Source: Phyllobacterium pellucidum (GTDB lineage Bacteria > Pseudomonadota > Alphaproteobacteria > Rhizobiales > Rhizobiaceae). From it: 64,000 bases of DNA. The position numbers were made by a program, and so were the translations under genes. The notes under the pieces were generated by a model. The model saw only the letters and a list, made by a program, of their open reading frames with translations. It ran no database searches and had not been told where the DNA came from. The stretch spans positions 930,001 to 994,000 of the forward strand of contig NZ_JABUMX010000001.1 in the NCBI RefSeq assembly GCF_013327855.1, written 5' to 3'. Shown in pieces: positions 46,116 through 55,281 of this stretch (position 1 is the first letter of the stretch; every line of letters starts with the position of its first letter).

Positions 46116-47444
46116 TCAATACTCCCTGAAGGCGCGAGACATGCTGTCGATCACGGGCTTGGCCAGATATTCAAAGAATGTGCGCTCATGCGTCTGGATC
46201 AGGATATCCGCCGGCATGCCGGGCGTTGGCGTGAAACCGTGCACCCGCGCAAGTTCGTCCGCCGGAATGCTGACACGGGCGAGATAGACTTCCTGGTGCT
46301 GGTTGGTGTCGGTCATCGAGTCGGCCGATACATAGTCGACACGCCCGTTGATGATCGGCGTGGTACGCTGATTGAGCGCGCTGAGACGTACATGCGCAAC
46401 CTGCCCTTCCTTGACCTCATCGATCTGCATGCGCGGAATTTGCGCCTCGATGATGAGCGGCACGCCGGCTGGCAGGATCTCGATGATCGGCTTGCCGGTC
46501 TCAATAACGCCGCCCGGCGTGTGATAGTAGAGCCGTATGATCGTGCCGGCCACCGGCGCTTTTACAACGGTGCGCTCGAGGATGTTTTCTGCCTGGCGCG
46601 ATTGCTCGCGTACAGTGTCGAGTTCGGCTTCGGCGCTTTGTATCTCGTCAAGGGCTGCCTGCTTTTCAGTATCCTTTGTCTGGATCATTTCCTTCTGCAG
46701 CTTCTCGATCTGCGCGTTGACTTCCTCGATCTCGGCGTCGAGCCGGGCGATGGTGCCCTCGCCATCGGCAATGGCGCGCTCCAGCACATTGACCTCAGAG
46801 CGAGCCATAAGCCCCTGACGGAAGAGAGAATCCTTTGCTACGTACTCGTCCTTCAAGAGGGCCAACTGTTTTTTGGTGGAGATGATCTGCGCGTTACGGC
46901 CAATGCGGCGAAATTCGAGCGCCGAGATATTACGCTGCATCATCTGGTATTCATTGGCATATTTGGAGTGAGCGGCATTGAAGTTGTCGCTCTGGCTGTC
47001 ATTGACCGCCTTTATTTCGGGATTGGCGATATTATCGAGGATGATTGCCGGCGGCTGATACCGGTCTTCCCCGCGTACGATCGCGTGCAGCCGGGCAAGA
47101 ATTGCCTCAAGGCGGGCCTGACGCAAGTAAAGTTGCTGCGCATTGGCGCGCGGTGCGGTTTCATCGAGCGTCAGCAGGTCGTCGCCCTCCCTGACGCGGT
47201 CGCCTTCGCGGACCAGCAGGTCCTTGATAATGCCGCCTTCGAGATGCTGCACGATCTTGTTCTTGCCGGTGGCGACGAATGTGCCTGGTGCAATCACCGC
47301 TGCGGCAAGCGGCGCCGTAGCCGCCCAAGTGCCGAAACCACCGAAACAGACGATGATCAGCATGATGCCGAACCTGGTGTAGGGCTTGATGGAGCGCGGA
47401 ACCCCATCGTACCATTGAAGATCGTTAACGACGTGCGTGGCCAT
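46116..47444 (-). CDS. HlyD-family membrane-fusion protein of a type I secretion system
   Basis: A 442-residue adaptor that joins the inner-membrane ABC exporter to an outer-membrane TolC channel. It has one N-terminal transmembrane helix (about residues 22-45, FGIMLIIVCFGGFGTWAATAPL). Next come the lipoyl half-motif (GKNKIVQHLEGGIIKDLLVREGDRVREGD) and a long coiled coil (about residues 95-280). The closing lipoyl half and beta barrel follow (VKAPVAGTIIRLYYHTPGGVIETGKPIIEILP). It starts 12 bp after the ABC gene stop. No TolC gene is present in the window. Confidence 0.93.
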   Translation of the reverse strand: MATHVVNDLQWYDGVPRSIKPYTRFGIMLIIVCFGGFGTWAATAPLAAAVIAPGTFVATGKNKIVQHLEGGIIKDLLVREGDRVREGDDLLTLDETAPRANAQQLYLRQARLEAILARLHAIVRGEDRYQPPAIILDNIANPEIKAVNDSQSDNFNAAHSKYANEYQMMQRNISALEFRRIGRNAQIISTKKQLALLKDEYVAKDSLFRQGLMARSEVNVLERAIADGEGTIARLDAEIEEVNAQIEKLQKEMIQTKDTEKQAALDEIQSAEAELDTVREQSRQAENILERTVVKAPVAGTIIRLYYHTPGGVIETGKPIIEILPAGVPLIIEAQIPRMQIDEVKEGQVAHVRLSALNQRTTPIINGRVDYVSADSMTDTNQHQEVYLARVSIPADELARVHGFTPTPGMPADILIQTHERTFFEYLAKPVIDSMSRAFREY

Positions 47445-47456
47445 CTTTTATCCCAC

Positions 47457-49574
47457 CTATTCCGCCGCTTCGATGCTCGGCATGATCCCGGCTTCCTTGT
47501 TCTTGCGCGCTATCGCTTCAAGCACGGTCGCGCGCGAGCCAAACATCGTCACCGTACCGTTGCTGAGCACCATGATCTTGTCGACGCAGCTGAGCAGCGC
47601 CGGGCGCTGCGTGATCGTGACAACCGTGATCTTGTGCTTCTTGGCGTGCGACAGCGCCTTGGTCAGCGCCGCATCGCCCTGCGAGTCGAGGTTGGAATTA
47701 GGCTCATCGAGGACGACCAGTGTCGGGCTGCCGAAGAAGGCACGCGCAAGTGCGATGCGCTGTTTCTGCCCGCCCGAGAGCGGCGCACCGTCACCTGCCA
47801 CAACGGTTTCGTAGCCTTGCGGGAAGCTCGCGATCAATTCGTGCACATCGGCAAGGATAGCCGCGTCGTAAATCGCCTCGTCGGTCACGTCCTCGCGCAT
47901 GCGGGCGATGTTGGCCTTGATCGTCCCCGGGAAGAGCTGCACATCCTGCGGCAGGTAGCCGATGTTTTCGCCGAACTGCCGTTGGTCCCAATTGCGTAGA
48001 TCCATGAGATCGAGACGGACGCTGCCCGAAGTTGGCAGGATCGAGCCGACCAGCATCTTGCCGAGTGTCGTCTTGCCCGCGCCGGAATTGCCGATAATCG
48101 CAAGGGATTCGCCCGGCATCAGCGTAAAGGAAATGCCGTTGAGAATGACCTTCTTGTTCGGTGGCGGCACGTAGAGAATACGATCGACGTCCAGCCTGCC
48201 CTCCGGGGTCGGCAGGCGAAGCCGCTCGAAATTCAGCGGCGAGGTCTGCAGGAGGTTCTTGATGCGGCCAAAGGCGGAGCGGAACTGGATGAAGCTGTTC
48301 CAGCCTTCAATGGCGCCCTCGATCGGCGCGAGCGCACGGCCGGCGATGATCGAAGCCGCGATCACCATGCCGCCGGTCATCTGACCGTCGATGGCAAGGT
48401 GGGCACCCCAGCCGAGCATGGTCACTTGCGTCAACAGGCGCGAGCATTTGGAGATGGTCGCGAAAACGATGTTACGATCCTGCGCCTTGACCTGCGCACG
48501 CAGCGAACCGGCCATATCGCGGCCCCAGATGCGAACAGCTTCGGGGATCATGGCAAGGGCATTGATGATCTGCGAATTGCGCGACATGGAATCGAGATGC
48601 AGCATGGCGCGGCTCTGGAAGTTGGTCGCCTCGGCGAACGAGGCGGCGGTTGCGCGCTGGTTGATGAAGGCGATGCAGATCAGGATCAGCGACGACACGA
48701 CAACGATGTAACCGAGGTGCGGATGGACGAAGAATACCGCAACGAGAAAAATCGGGGCGATCGGCGCATCGAAGAATGAGAGGAGGGTCCCCGACGTCAA
48801 GAAGGAGCGCAGCTGCTGCAGGTCGCCAAGCACCTGATAATCCTTGCCATTGCCGTTCAGCGAGGCGCGCGCGGCTGCGCTGAGGATTGGGGCGCCAAGC
48901 TGGACTGCGACCTCGACCGCGGTGCGCATCAGGATGAAGCGGCGTATCGCATCGAGCACCACCTGGATAACGACGGCACCGACAATCACCAGCGTCAGCA
49001 TTATTAGCGTATCGGTCGAGCGGCTCGTCAGGACGCGGTCTGAGATCTGAAAGAGATAGATCGGTATGGCGAGAACGAGGATGTTCAAGAACAGGGTGAA
49101 GCCCATGACGATTACGAGATTCTTGCGAACCGCCGTGACACCGTTGTTGAAACTGTCGCTGAAACTGGCGGTGGCAACGCGCTTGTGAAAGCTGGCGGCC
49201 GCGCCGCGATCGGCCTCGCGCTTCATGACTGGCCCACGATCGCCTTCGATAACTTTCCCGACTTCGCGTGCCAGGGGATTGCCAGCGGCGGAGGTCTCCG
49301 TTTTCATATCGGGCGTTTCGCTCAAGGGGATCGCGGCAGCGTTGTCGAGCGTTTCAGGATCAACCGGTGCCGCGATCGGCATTTCCTCGACCGACGTTTT
49401 TTCGGCAGCGGGCATAGCCGTGGCGCTTTCTTCCGGCTCACGGCGGTAGAGCTTGAGAATCGTTTCCTCCATCTCGGCGAGAAGATTGTCGAAGCGGTTT
49501 TGCTCATTTCCGCGCGCTGCCTGCCGCCCATTTTCCATGGCGACCCGCAAATTTGCCTGCTCTTCATGTTTCAT
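47457..49574 (-). CDS. Type I secretion ABC exporter (PrtD-like) with an N-terminal extension
   Basis: A 705-residue fused membrane and ATPase exporter. Residues 1-140 form a charged, low-complexity extension not seen in classical PrtD. Six transmembrane helices follow (about 152-430), then the ATPase domain: Walker A GNSGAGKTT at 495-503, signature LSGGQ at 599-603 and Walker B VVLDEPNSNLD near 620-630. No peptidase C39 domain is present, so substrates are not cut at a double-Gly leader. It is coupled to the HlyD gene, 12 bp away. The substrate-like gene 36 bp upstream suggests a dedicated exporter. Confidence 0.93.
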   Translation of the reverse strand: MKHEEQANLRVAMENGRQAARGNEQNRFDNLLAEMEETILKLYRREPEESATAMPAAEKTSVEEMPIAAPVDPETLDNAAAIPLSETPDMKTETSAAGNPLAREVGKVIEGDRGPVMKREADRGAAASFHKRVATASFSDSFNNGVTAVRKNLVIVMGFTLFLNILVLAIPIYLFQISDRVLTSRSTDTLIMLTLVIVGAVVIQVVLDAIRRFILMRTAVEVAVQLGAPILSAAARASLNGNGKDYQVLGDLQQLRSFLTSGTLLSFFDAPIAPIFLVAVFFVHPHLGYIVVVSSLILICIAFINQRATAASFAEATNFQSRAMLHLDSMSRNSQIINALAMIPEAVRIWGRDMAGSLRAQVKAQDRNIVFATISKCSRLLTQVTMLGWGAHLAIDGQMTGGMVIAASIIAGRALAPIEGAIEGWNSFIQFRSAFGRIKNLLQTSPLNFERLRLPTPEGRLDVDRILYVPPPNKKVILNGISFTLMPGESLAIIGNSGAGKTTLGKMLVGSILPTSGSVRLDLMDLRNWDQRQFGENIGYLPQDVQLFPGTIKANIARMREDVTDEAIYDAAILADVHELIASFPQGYETVVAGDGAPLSGGQKQRIALARAFFGSPTLVVLDEPNSNLDSQGDAALTKALSHAKKHKITVVTITQRPALLSCVDKIMVLSNGTVTMFGSRATVLEAIARKNKEAGIMPSIEAAE

Positions 49575-49610
49575 CTATTTCGCGCCCCCCTGGCGCACGT
49601 CTTCTTGTTC

Positions 49611-51635
49611 TTACGAGAGGACCGTCTGCATGACATCGACTGAGTGGCTGGTGTCGGGTACGTGAATGGATGTCGAATGGTCTGCCGGCGTCGAAGCGTC
49701 TGCGTCGTGATCGAGGAATGCTACGACCTCGTTGGCCAAAGGCTGTCCCTGACCCGGCCCTGTGCTTGGCGGCTGTGATCCGATGATTTCAGCCTGGATC
49801 AGAATGGCATCGGAATAGAGCGCGCCGCCGACATAGGACAGCCCGGTGCCGTGGGTGTCGTGGTCGACGATGGCCGCGATATTCACCAATGCATTGGAAC
49901 CCGTGCTGATGTCCCATTGCGTGTTCGATGTTGCGGCAAGAAGTGAATCCTCGTAATGCGCGACATAGTCGGAATCGCCGAGAATATTCACCTGCTCGAC
50001 ATAATTGAGATCGTAGACGCTCCCGGTGATATAGAGCGCGCGGAGACCCTCGATGCCGTGAAAGTTCGGGTCGCTGCCAAAACCATCCGGCATTTTGTAG
50101 TTGCCGCTGGCAAGTCCTGTGAGTGCGTCCTGATAATGCTGCGGTATCCCCGTAACCCAGTTGGTCGCGTCGCCACTCTGAATACTGGCGGCATTCCACA
50201 ACAGGTTGTCACTGGTCGAAAGCTTGCCGTTATTTGCGCCAGCTGCACCGCCCGTGGTCAGGGTGTCGTTGTCGAACAGAATATTCGTCTGGAAGATGAA
50301 ATTGCCGTCGTAATAGTGCCCACCGATCATGACGAGATCGTAGGTGTTGCACAGTTCGGCGAAGGTTGCAGTGTTCATCGACATGTTCGCGCCGGTGGTG
50401 ATCGTCGTATAGGAACCGGTCGCGTTGAGCACATGCATGTCATTGTCGGAGATGAAGCTGTACTGGGAGATCCAGTTCATCTGCAGGAGATCGCCATTGA
50501 TGACGGTGATTTGCCAGTTCTGCGGAAGGTGCGTCGTATCGCCGGACGATGCTGGCGTTCCGCCGGTACTATCCGCCTGATGCACGAAGTTGGCGATGTT
50601 CATCGCGTTGGTGGAAGGCTGGCACAGGGATTGCTGTCCCGCGAAACCGTTCTCGAACGTATCGCTGTCGCTATAGGCATTGGTCTGCACGATCGCATCG
50701 ATGCGATAATGATTGCCGGCCACCGCGAAATGCCCGCTTATCGCATCAAGGCTCGTGAGGACGACTTGGTTGACCATAAGGTTCGCGCCGGCCTGAACGG
50801 TCACCGAACCCGCAAGGTCCGAACCATCGGTCAATATGGATTGGCTCGACACAATGGTGGGTTGTGCCGCGTCATGGTCCGTCGCCTTGATGAAATCCGG
50901 AAGCGATTGGCTGATGCCCGGCGCGCTCGTCACCTGCTCGCCATTGACAAACAGGCCGTCAATGGCCGGTCCTGTAATAACCGTGACACCCGGTGTCGCC
51001 GCAAGCGGTCCTGTCGCTGCCGCATGGATGAAACCAAGCTGATCGTTAAAGAACTGCGCGACCTCGGCGCCGTTGCCCGGAACGGCCGCTGATGTGAAGG
51101 ATTCGGAGACCGCGAATGCCTGCGAGGACAGGTGCGCGAAGCCAGCATCGTCGGTGAAATCGAGATTCACCGGCATCTTGTTGCCCATGATGACGATGTC
51201 GTTGTCCTGCATGTGGTTGGTCTGCTTTAAGACCATCGACGTCTCGGAGGCACCGGACCCGAAATAGGGTCCCTCTTCCACGACCCCATGCGCGACATCT
51301 GAACCCGATCCGTGCGGATGGGTTGGCGTGTGCGGCAGTCGGTGCATCCCGATTTCGATTTCGTCCAGATTGACGTCGACCCAGGGCATCGATGGCAGGC
51401 CGACCGGCGACCATGGCACCGGCGTGTAATCAATATGCGTGTCCGAGAACACCGGCGGCAATTGCGGAGTCGCGTGTGTATCGATTGCAAGAATGTCTTT
51501 GAAATGCGGATCGGCGTCGGGGGTGATCTTGAATTCGCGGTATTCCAGCCGCGCTCTCGCGGCTTCGATGGATGTGTGGAAATAACCTACGAAATGGGCA
51601 ATTGACTCTGAAATCTGATCACTGAAACCCAGCAT
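49611..51635 (-). CDS. Large non-RTX repeat protein, probable type I secretion substrate
   Basis: A 674-residue acidic protein (rich in Asp, Asn, Thr, Ser, with almost no Cys). It has no N-terminal signal peptide. A degenerate motif Q-[TVM]-N-x3-[x]-D-x-D occurs near residues 138 (QTNHMQDND), 317 (QTNAYSDSD), 385 (QMN...SDND), 449 (QTNILFDND) and 548 (QVNILGDSD), each followed by predicted beta structure. There are no GGxGxD calcium repeats of the RTX type. The start ATG 51635 has GGGG upstream; it is 36 bp upstream of the ABC exporter on the same strand. Export by that system is inferred. Confidence 0.8.
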   Translation of the reverse strand: MLGFSDQISESIAHFVGYFHTSIEAARARLEYREFKITPDADPHFKDILAIDTHATPQLPPVFSDTHIDYTPVPWSPVGLPSMPWVDVNLDEIEIGMHRLPHTPTHPHGSGSDVAHGVVEEGPYFGSGASETSMVLKQTNHMQDNDIVIMGNKMPVNLDFTDDAGFAHLSSQAFAVSESFTSAAVPGNGAEVAQFFNDQLGFIHAAATGPLAATPGVTVITGPAIDGLFVNGEQVTSAPGISQSLPDFIKATDHDAAQPTIVSSQSILTDGSDLAGSVTVQAGANLMVNQVVLTSLDAISGHFAVAGNHYRIDAIVQTNAYSDSDTFENGFAGQQSLCQPSTNAMNIANFVHQADSTGGTPASSGDTTHLPQNWQITVINGDLLQMNWISQYSFISDNDMHVLNATGSYTTITTGANMSMNTATFAELCNTYDLVMIGGHYYDGNFIFQTNILFDNDTLTTGGAAGANNGKLSTSDNLLWNAASIQSGDATNWVTGIPQHYQDALTGLASGNYKMPDGFGSDPNFHGIEGLRALYITGSVYDLNYVEQVNILGDSDYVAHYEDSLLAATSNTQWDISTGSNALVNIAAIVDHDTHGTGLSYVGGALYSDAILIQAEIIGSQPPSTGPGQGQPLANEVVAFLDHDADASTPADHSTSIHVPDTSHSVDVMQTVLS

Positions 51636-51733
51636 TGCAGTCCCCGCCACATTCACGGCATCTGCCTTTGGACAAAGAGGTCTGCGCAAATTTCGCGCAG
51701 ACCAATGTCAGGCAGTTTGCCTGCGTGTTACCG

Positions 51734-52630
51734 TTACTCGCTGTCACCACTGATGGTGGTATGCGTGTAGGTTCCATTGATAACGGTAGCGTCGAATGCG
51801 TTTTGCTGCAGGTTAGCGCCTAGAACGATATCCTGCGTGAACGCTGTTGATGTCAGATTGGCTGCGGCACTTGCCGCACTGGAGCCAGCCACATCGTCGC
51901 CGGCATGTGCGCCGCCGCCGTGATTGCCGAACCAGCTGTCCCAACCGTCAGCACCACTTCCGATACCATCGCCCGCTGTAGCAGCGCCCCCGGTTGCATC
52001 CAGCGTTACGCTGCCCGAGTTGTCTTGGCTGACATGAGAGAGCTGATCGTTGTCGACGAGATCGGCCACCTGATTAATGGCGAATCCGGTGTTTGTTCCC
52101 GCACCGTTAAACGCGCCATTGAAGATGTCCGAAAAGTGAACGTCGTTGCCTGGATCGAAGTTGATACTGCCCGAGTCGGTTATGAACATGTTGTCGAAGT
52201 TGGTGTGGCTCAGATCGAGATCTGCAAAGTCGTTGTCGGTTGGCAGATATCCATCCAGGTTTACACCGACATCGACATGCACGGCCGTATCCGACGTGTT
52301 GGTGTTGGTATTTGCGTTGTGGTTGTCACTTTCATTGAGGTTGGCATTAAGATTGCCATTGGCATTCAGATTGCCATTGCCATTGAGGTTACCATTGCCG
52401 TTGAGGTTACCGTTGCCATTCCAGTTCGAATTGTCCGAACTTGAATGTTGATCCTGGCTTTGGCTTTGCCCCTGTCCCTGTCCTTGCCCTTGAGCCTCTA
52501 GTTGCCCCTGGGCTTGCCCCTGCAACTGTAAGGCCAGCGCGGCGGCCACAGCGGACGCATCGGCATCTGCAGTCGCTGACGGATCGCCGCCTGGGTGGAA
52601 ATTGTAGGTGTTGTTCTTACTGTTACTCAT
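51734..52630 (-). CDS. Asn/Gln/Gly-rich low-complexity protein, probable secreted matrix-type protein
   Basis: A 298-residue protein with three low-complexity zones: a Gln/Gly run (about residues 35-62), an Asn/Gly/Leu repeat (NGNGNLNGNGNLNGNGNL and similar, residues 68-111), and an Asp/Asn/Gly/Ala-rich C-terminal half (residues 112-298) with DxDxxHTNFDN-like segments. It has no Cys and no signal peptide. Its stop lies about 100 bp upstream of the large repeat protein, same strand, so it is probably the first gene of the secretion operon. Composition suits an extracellular adhesive or fibre-like protein; this is inference. Confidence 0.8.
   Translation of the reverse strand: MSNSKNNTYNFHPGGDPSATADADASAVAAALALQLQGQAQGQLEAQGQGQGQGQSQSQDQHSSSDNSNWNGNGNLNGNGNLNGNGNLNANGNLNANLNESDNHNANTNTNTSDTAVHVDVGVNLDGYLPTDNDFADLDLSHTNFDNMFITDSGSINFDPGNDVHFSDIFNGAFNGAGTNTGFAINQVADLVDNDQLSHVSQDNSGSVTLDATGGAATAGDGIGSGADGWDSWFGNHGGGAHAGDDVAGSSAASAAANLTSTAFTQDIVLGANLQQNAFDATVINGTYTHTTISGDSE
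52298..52429 (-). repeat. 18-bp tandem repeats coding for Asn-Gly-Leu-rich segment
   Basis: In the minus-strand gene a tandem array of about 18-bp units encodes the hexapeptide NGNGNL and its NANGNL variants, merging into NANTNTNT. Such units can expand or contract by slippage without frameshift (unit divisible by three). Confidence 0.88.
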
Positions 52631-53300
52631 AAAAAGCCCTCCGATGTTTTGTTTTCGGAGCTAGCAAGAACCTCTATGCATTTCCAACGAGGTTTTTATG
52701 CGAGCTCGCATTGGTCTTTTATTTTAACAGACGTCGGTTATTATGATAACAAACCAGCGTGTTTCTGGATTGCTATTGCCAATGGTATAGATTTTGTTTT
52801 TTACACGAGAGTTTTTACTTGCGTTTTCCCCACACACAAACGTCGCGCAAGCCTTGTAAGGTTAGCCCCAAAGCCATCCAAGGTTAAGCTACCAATTCTG
52901 TTTAGGGGTGGGATTACCACTTCACACAACCTAAGGTGCTGGCAGGCTCATCAAAAAGTGCAATCTTTTCAGCATCGTCGCGGAGCAGCTTTTTAGAGGT
53001 GGAGCGAGCCATGGATTAGGGCGTCCGGCGGGTCTTAGTCCCTATTGTCGAGGTGGCCCTTCGCGCACTAGTTCCACCTTTCAGCGCGCCTCCTGCTAGG
53101 CACAACAAACTATTGAGTTTTCGGTGGTCACGGCCGTGTCACGCACGATTTATTAATCCTTCCTTAATCAACAGGGATAGTTGAGGCGCAGGGAGCAGAA
53201 CGACACTAAATAAACGAACTCACCCGAATAAAAAAACAATAAGAGCAAACAAATCCGGAGGGAAAATACTTCCCTCACTAAAAGGGCGTAGGGGCTTATT
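52631..53300. other. Long AT-rich intergenic region between the secretion operon and the LuxR-type gene
   Basis: About 670 bp. It carries the divergent promoters for the low-complexity protein gene and the NarL/LuxR-type gene. There is a short hairpin, GAGGGAA-AATAC-TTCCCTC (53258-53276), in the leader of the regulator gene, 24 bp before its start. No gene is convincing here. AT content is clearly higher than in flanking genes, as in regulated promoters. Confidence 0.6.
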
Positions 53301-54113
53301 ATGAGCGCAACAATATCGCATACCAGGTCGGACCATGTACATCATGGGGCGAAGAATGAAGACGGCTCTAAATTCAGAAACGGCATCTTTATCTATGCCG
53401 AAGCTGGAGTGGTTTTCCAGGGATTGGTTCAATCACTGGAACGCACCTTCCCTGATCTAAAGATCCGCCTTTCGAGCAAGCTCAACGAAACCGAAGAATT
53501 CGATGAGAACACAGGTCTCGTCCTTATTCATGCCGGCTTCGCCTTCGATCTCGCAGACAGCGTCGAACGTTGCAAGCATCGCTTTCCGCATGCTTCGATC
53601 ACTTTGATGATCGATGAAAACAGCACCGGCATTCACGAATACAACACACTCTTCGACAGCAAGCAGGTTCAGGGATTGCTTCCCTTCAGCCTGAAGCTCG
53701 ATATCTGGCTTGCAGTCGTATGGCTGCTGCTGAATGGCGGTGAATACTATCCGTCGACCATCGTTCGCTCGATGGAAAAGACAGCGCCTGCCAAGTCGCA
53801 AGGTGGGAACGGCCAGGCGAAGAGCGCGGCCGGACCGATGAAGTCGCTGACCATTCGCGAACATCAGATCCTCGAACTGCTTTCCGAAGGACTGCAGAAC
53901 AAGATCATCGCGGATCGGCTGGCCCTGTCGGAGCACACGGTGAAGGTGCACGTCCATAATCTCATCCGCAAGCTGCGCGTCCATAACCGGACCCAGGCTG
54001 CCGCGATCTATCGCGACAGTATCGATCAGGAGGAGGCCCGGCCCCCTTTTAGAGGGTATAGCGCACCACTCCAGCATCCGCAGAGCACATATGTGATGAG
54101 CCAGGCCGTCTGA
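53301..54113 (+). CDS. NarL/LuxR-family transcriptional regulator with a degenerate receiver-like domain
   Basis: A 270-residue regulator. Residues 25-145 look like a response-regulator fold (NGIFIYAEAGVVFQGLVQSLE... TGLVLIHAGFAF), but the phosphoacceptor Asp position is occupied by His/Ala (LIHAGF), so it is probably not phosphorylated. The C-terminal NarL-type helix-turn-helix is intact (SLTIREHQILELLSEGLQNK, then IIADRLALSEHTVKVHVHNL). Rhizobial relatives such as those near exopolysaccharide or motility genes exist. It faces the secretion operon across the AT-rich spacer and could control it. The start has TAGGGG upstream. Confidence 0.88.
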   Translation: MSATISHTRSDHVHHGAKNEDGSKFRNGIFIYAEAGVVFQGLVQSLERTFPDLKIRLSSKLNETEEFDENTGLVLIHAGFAFDLADSVERCKHRFPHASITLMIDENSTGIHEYNTLFDSKQVQGLLPFSLKLDIWLAVVWLLLNGGEYYPSTIVRSMEKTAPAKSQGGNGQAKSAAGPMKSLTIREHQILELLSEGLQNKIIADRLALSEHTVKVHVHNLIRKLRVHNRTQAAAIYRDSIDQEEARPPFRGYSAPLQHPQSTYVMSQAV

Positions 54114-54133
54114 GCTAATCCGAGGCAAGGCAA

Positions 54134-54616
54134 ATGTCCCGCATCAATGACGTACTGATGCTGGTGGGCAAACTGAACTACACGTGGACGAACACCGAAA
54201 GCCTGTTCATCTACCTGATTGCCCACCTGCTGGACACCAACAAGGAAGCGGCGACCGTCATCTTCCTGACGTTGAACACGACGCGTGCCCGCATCGATCT
54301 GATCGAGCGGCTGGCGAAGATCAGTTCGACGCCGCCTGAAACCAAGGCCGCAGTGCTCGAGATCACCGGGCGTATGTCGCGCGAACAGCGGCTGCGGAAC
54401 AAATACAACCATTGCATCTATTCGTTCGATGAGGCTGGCGTGCTGACATCGACGCAGCTGATGCGCATCGTCGACATGGACGACAACCTCAAATACGGCA
54501 AGGTCGAAGCCCTGGACGACCAGGAGCTTCAGCGCATCCAGGCAACGATCGACGCCATTATCGAAGTTAATCGGGATATATGGGCGTTCATCAAGCTGTA
54601 CAGGATACCGGTATGA
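54134..54616 (+). CDS. Hypothetical helical protein next to the LuxR-type regulator
   Basis: A 160-residue all-helical soluble protein (MSRINDVLMLVGKLNYTWTN..., KAAVLEITGRMSREQRLRNKYNHCIYSFDEAG). It starts 20 bp after the regulator stop, with an AAGG site, so it is probably cotranscribed. No catalytic motif, membrane segment or signal peptide is visible. It resembles small proteins conserved beside this regulator type in rhizobia, but I do not recognise a family. It might act with the regulator. Confidence 0.8.
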   Translation: MSRINDVLMLVGKLNYTWTNTESLFIYLIAHLLDTNKEAATVIFLTLNTTRARIDLIERLAKISSTPPETKAAVLEITGRMSREQRLRNKYNHCIYSFDEAGVLTSTQLMRIVDMDDNLKYGKVEALDDQELQRIQATIDAIIEVNRDIWAFIKLYRIPV

Positions 54617-55281
54617 CGAGCCCCCAGTTCCATCCATCGTGATTCCCGGTGCACCGGCCCATGTCGCCGACGCGGCATGGAACCTCGTTTTGCATCATTT
54701 CTAGTAGTTATTGCTATGGCGTTTACGGCACCGTTAATCATTATTAATTATTGACGAAATATCAATATACTATACCCTATTCTTGGTACAATGATTGAGG
54801 AAATCGTGAAATATAAAGACTAACCGCTAATATTCAAATATAAATCCGAAAATTCTCCGATTTGTACACTAAACAACCAGAGACGCTTCTTTTTGTGGAA
54901 AAAGAAACGTCGAGCCGCTTAAAAGCTGCGGCTACGAATGAAGCAACGTTCTGCGTCGCCGTGGGGGAGGACGCAGGCAAGAATGAAAAGGGTCATTTTG
55001 GGGGGCCTGCAACGTGACACACATGCCAGAACCGCTGGACAAACAGCGGCGGAAAAAGACGACGATACGACGCCAGGATCAAGAAGAGACACGGCGCGCT
55101 ATCGCTTCGATTGCCGGACTCGTTGACGGGTCCTTGGTGGTACTGACCGGAATTTACCCGGCCATGCGTGACAACGAGTTCAGTCGTTGCACTTCCCGTT
55201 CCGCGGCGAATGTCGACCGGGCCTAAAGCCCACCGAGTGAACAGAAAATGCAATTTCACGCAACATTATGCCAAGGGTATC
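54617..55281. other. Intergenic stretch with only weak small reading frames
   Basis: About 665 bp. The first 300 bp (to about 54900) are AT-rich without a gene. A possible GTG- or ATG-started frame runs to 55226 (about 67-70 residues, basic start PEPLDKQRRKKTTIRRQ), but it lacks a good ribosome-binding site and is not called. The last 50 bp carry the start region of the next small gene. Confidence 0.45.

Noticed and set aside
47457-49574. C39 peptidase-type bacteriocin exporter as possible RiPP exporter
   Set aside because: No C39 domain or double-Gly leader in the precursors, and the exporter is operonic with the low-complexity proteins, 6 kb from the RiPP genes.
55014-55226. Small plus-strand frame of 67-70 residues
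   Set aside because: Weak ribosome-binding site, mixed composition and no recognisable motif; not called as a gene.
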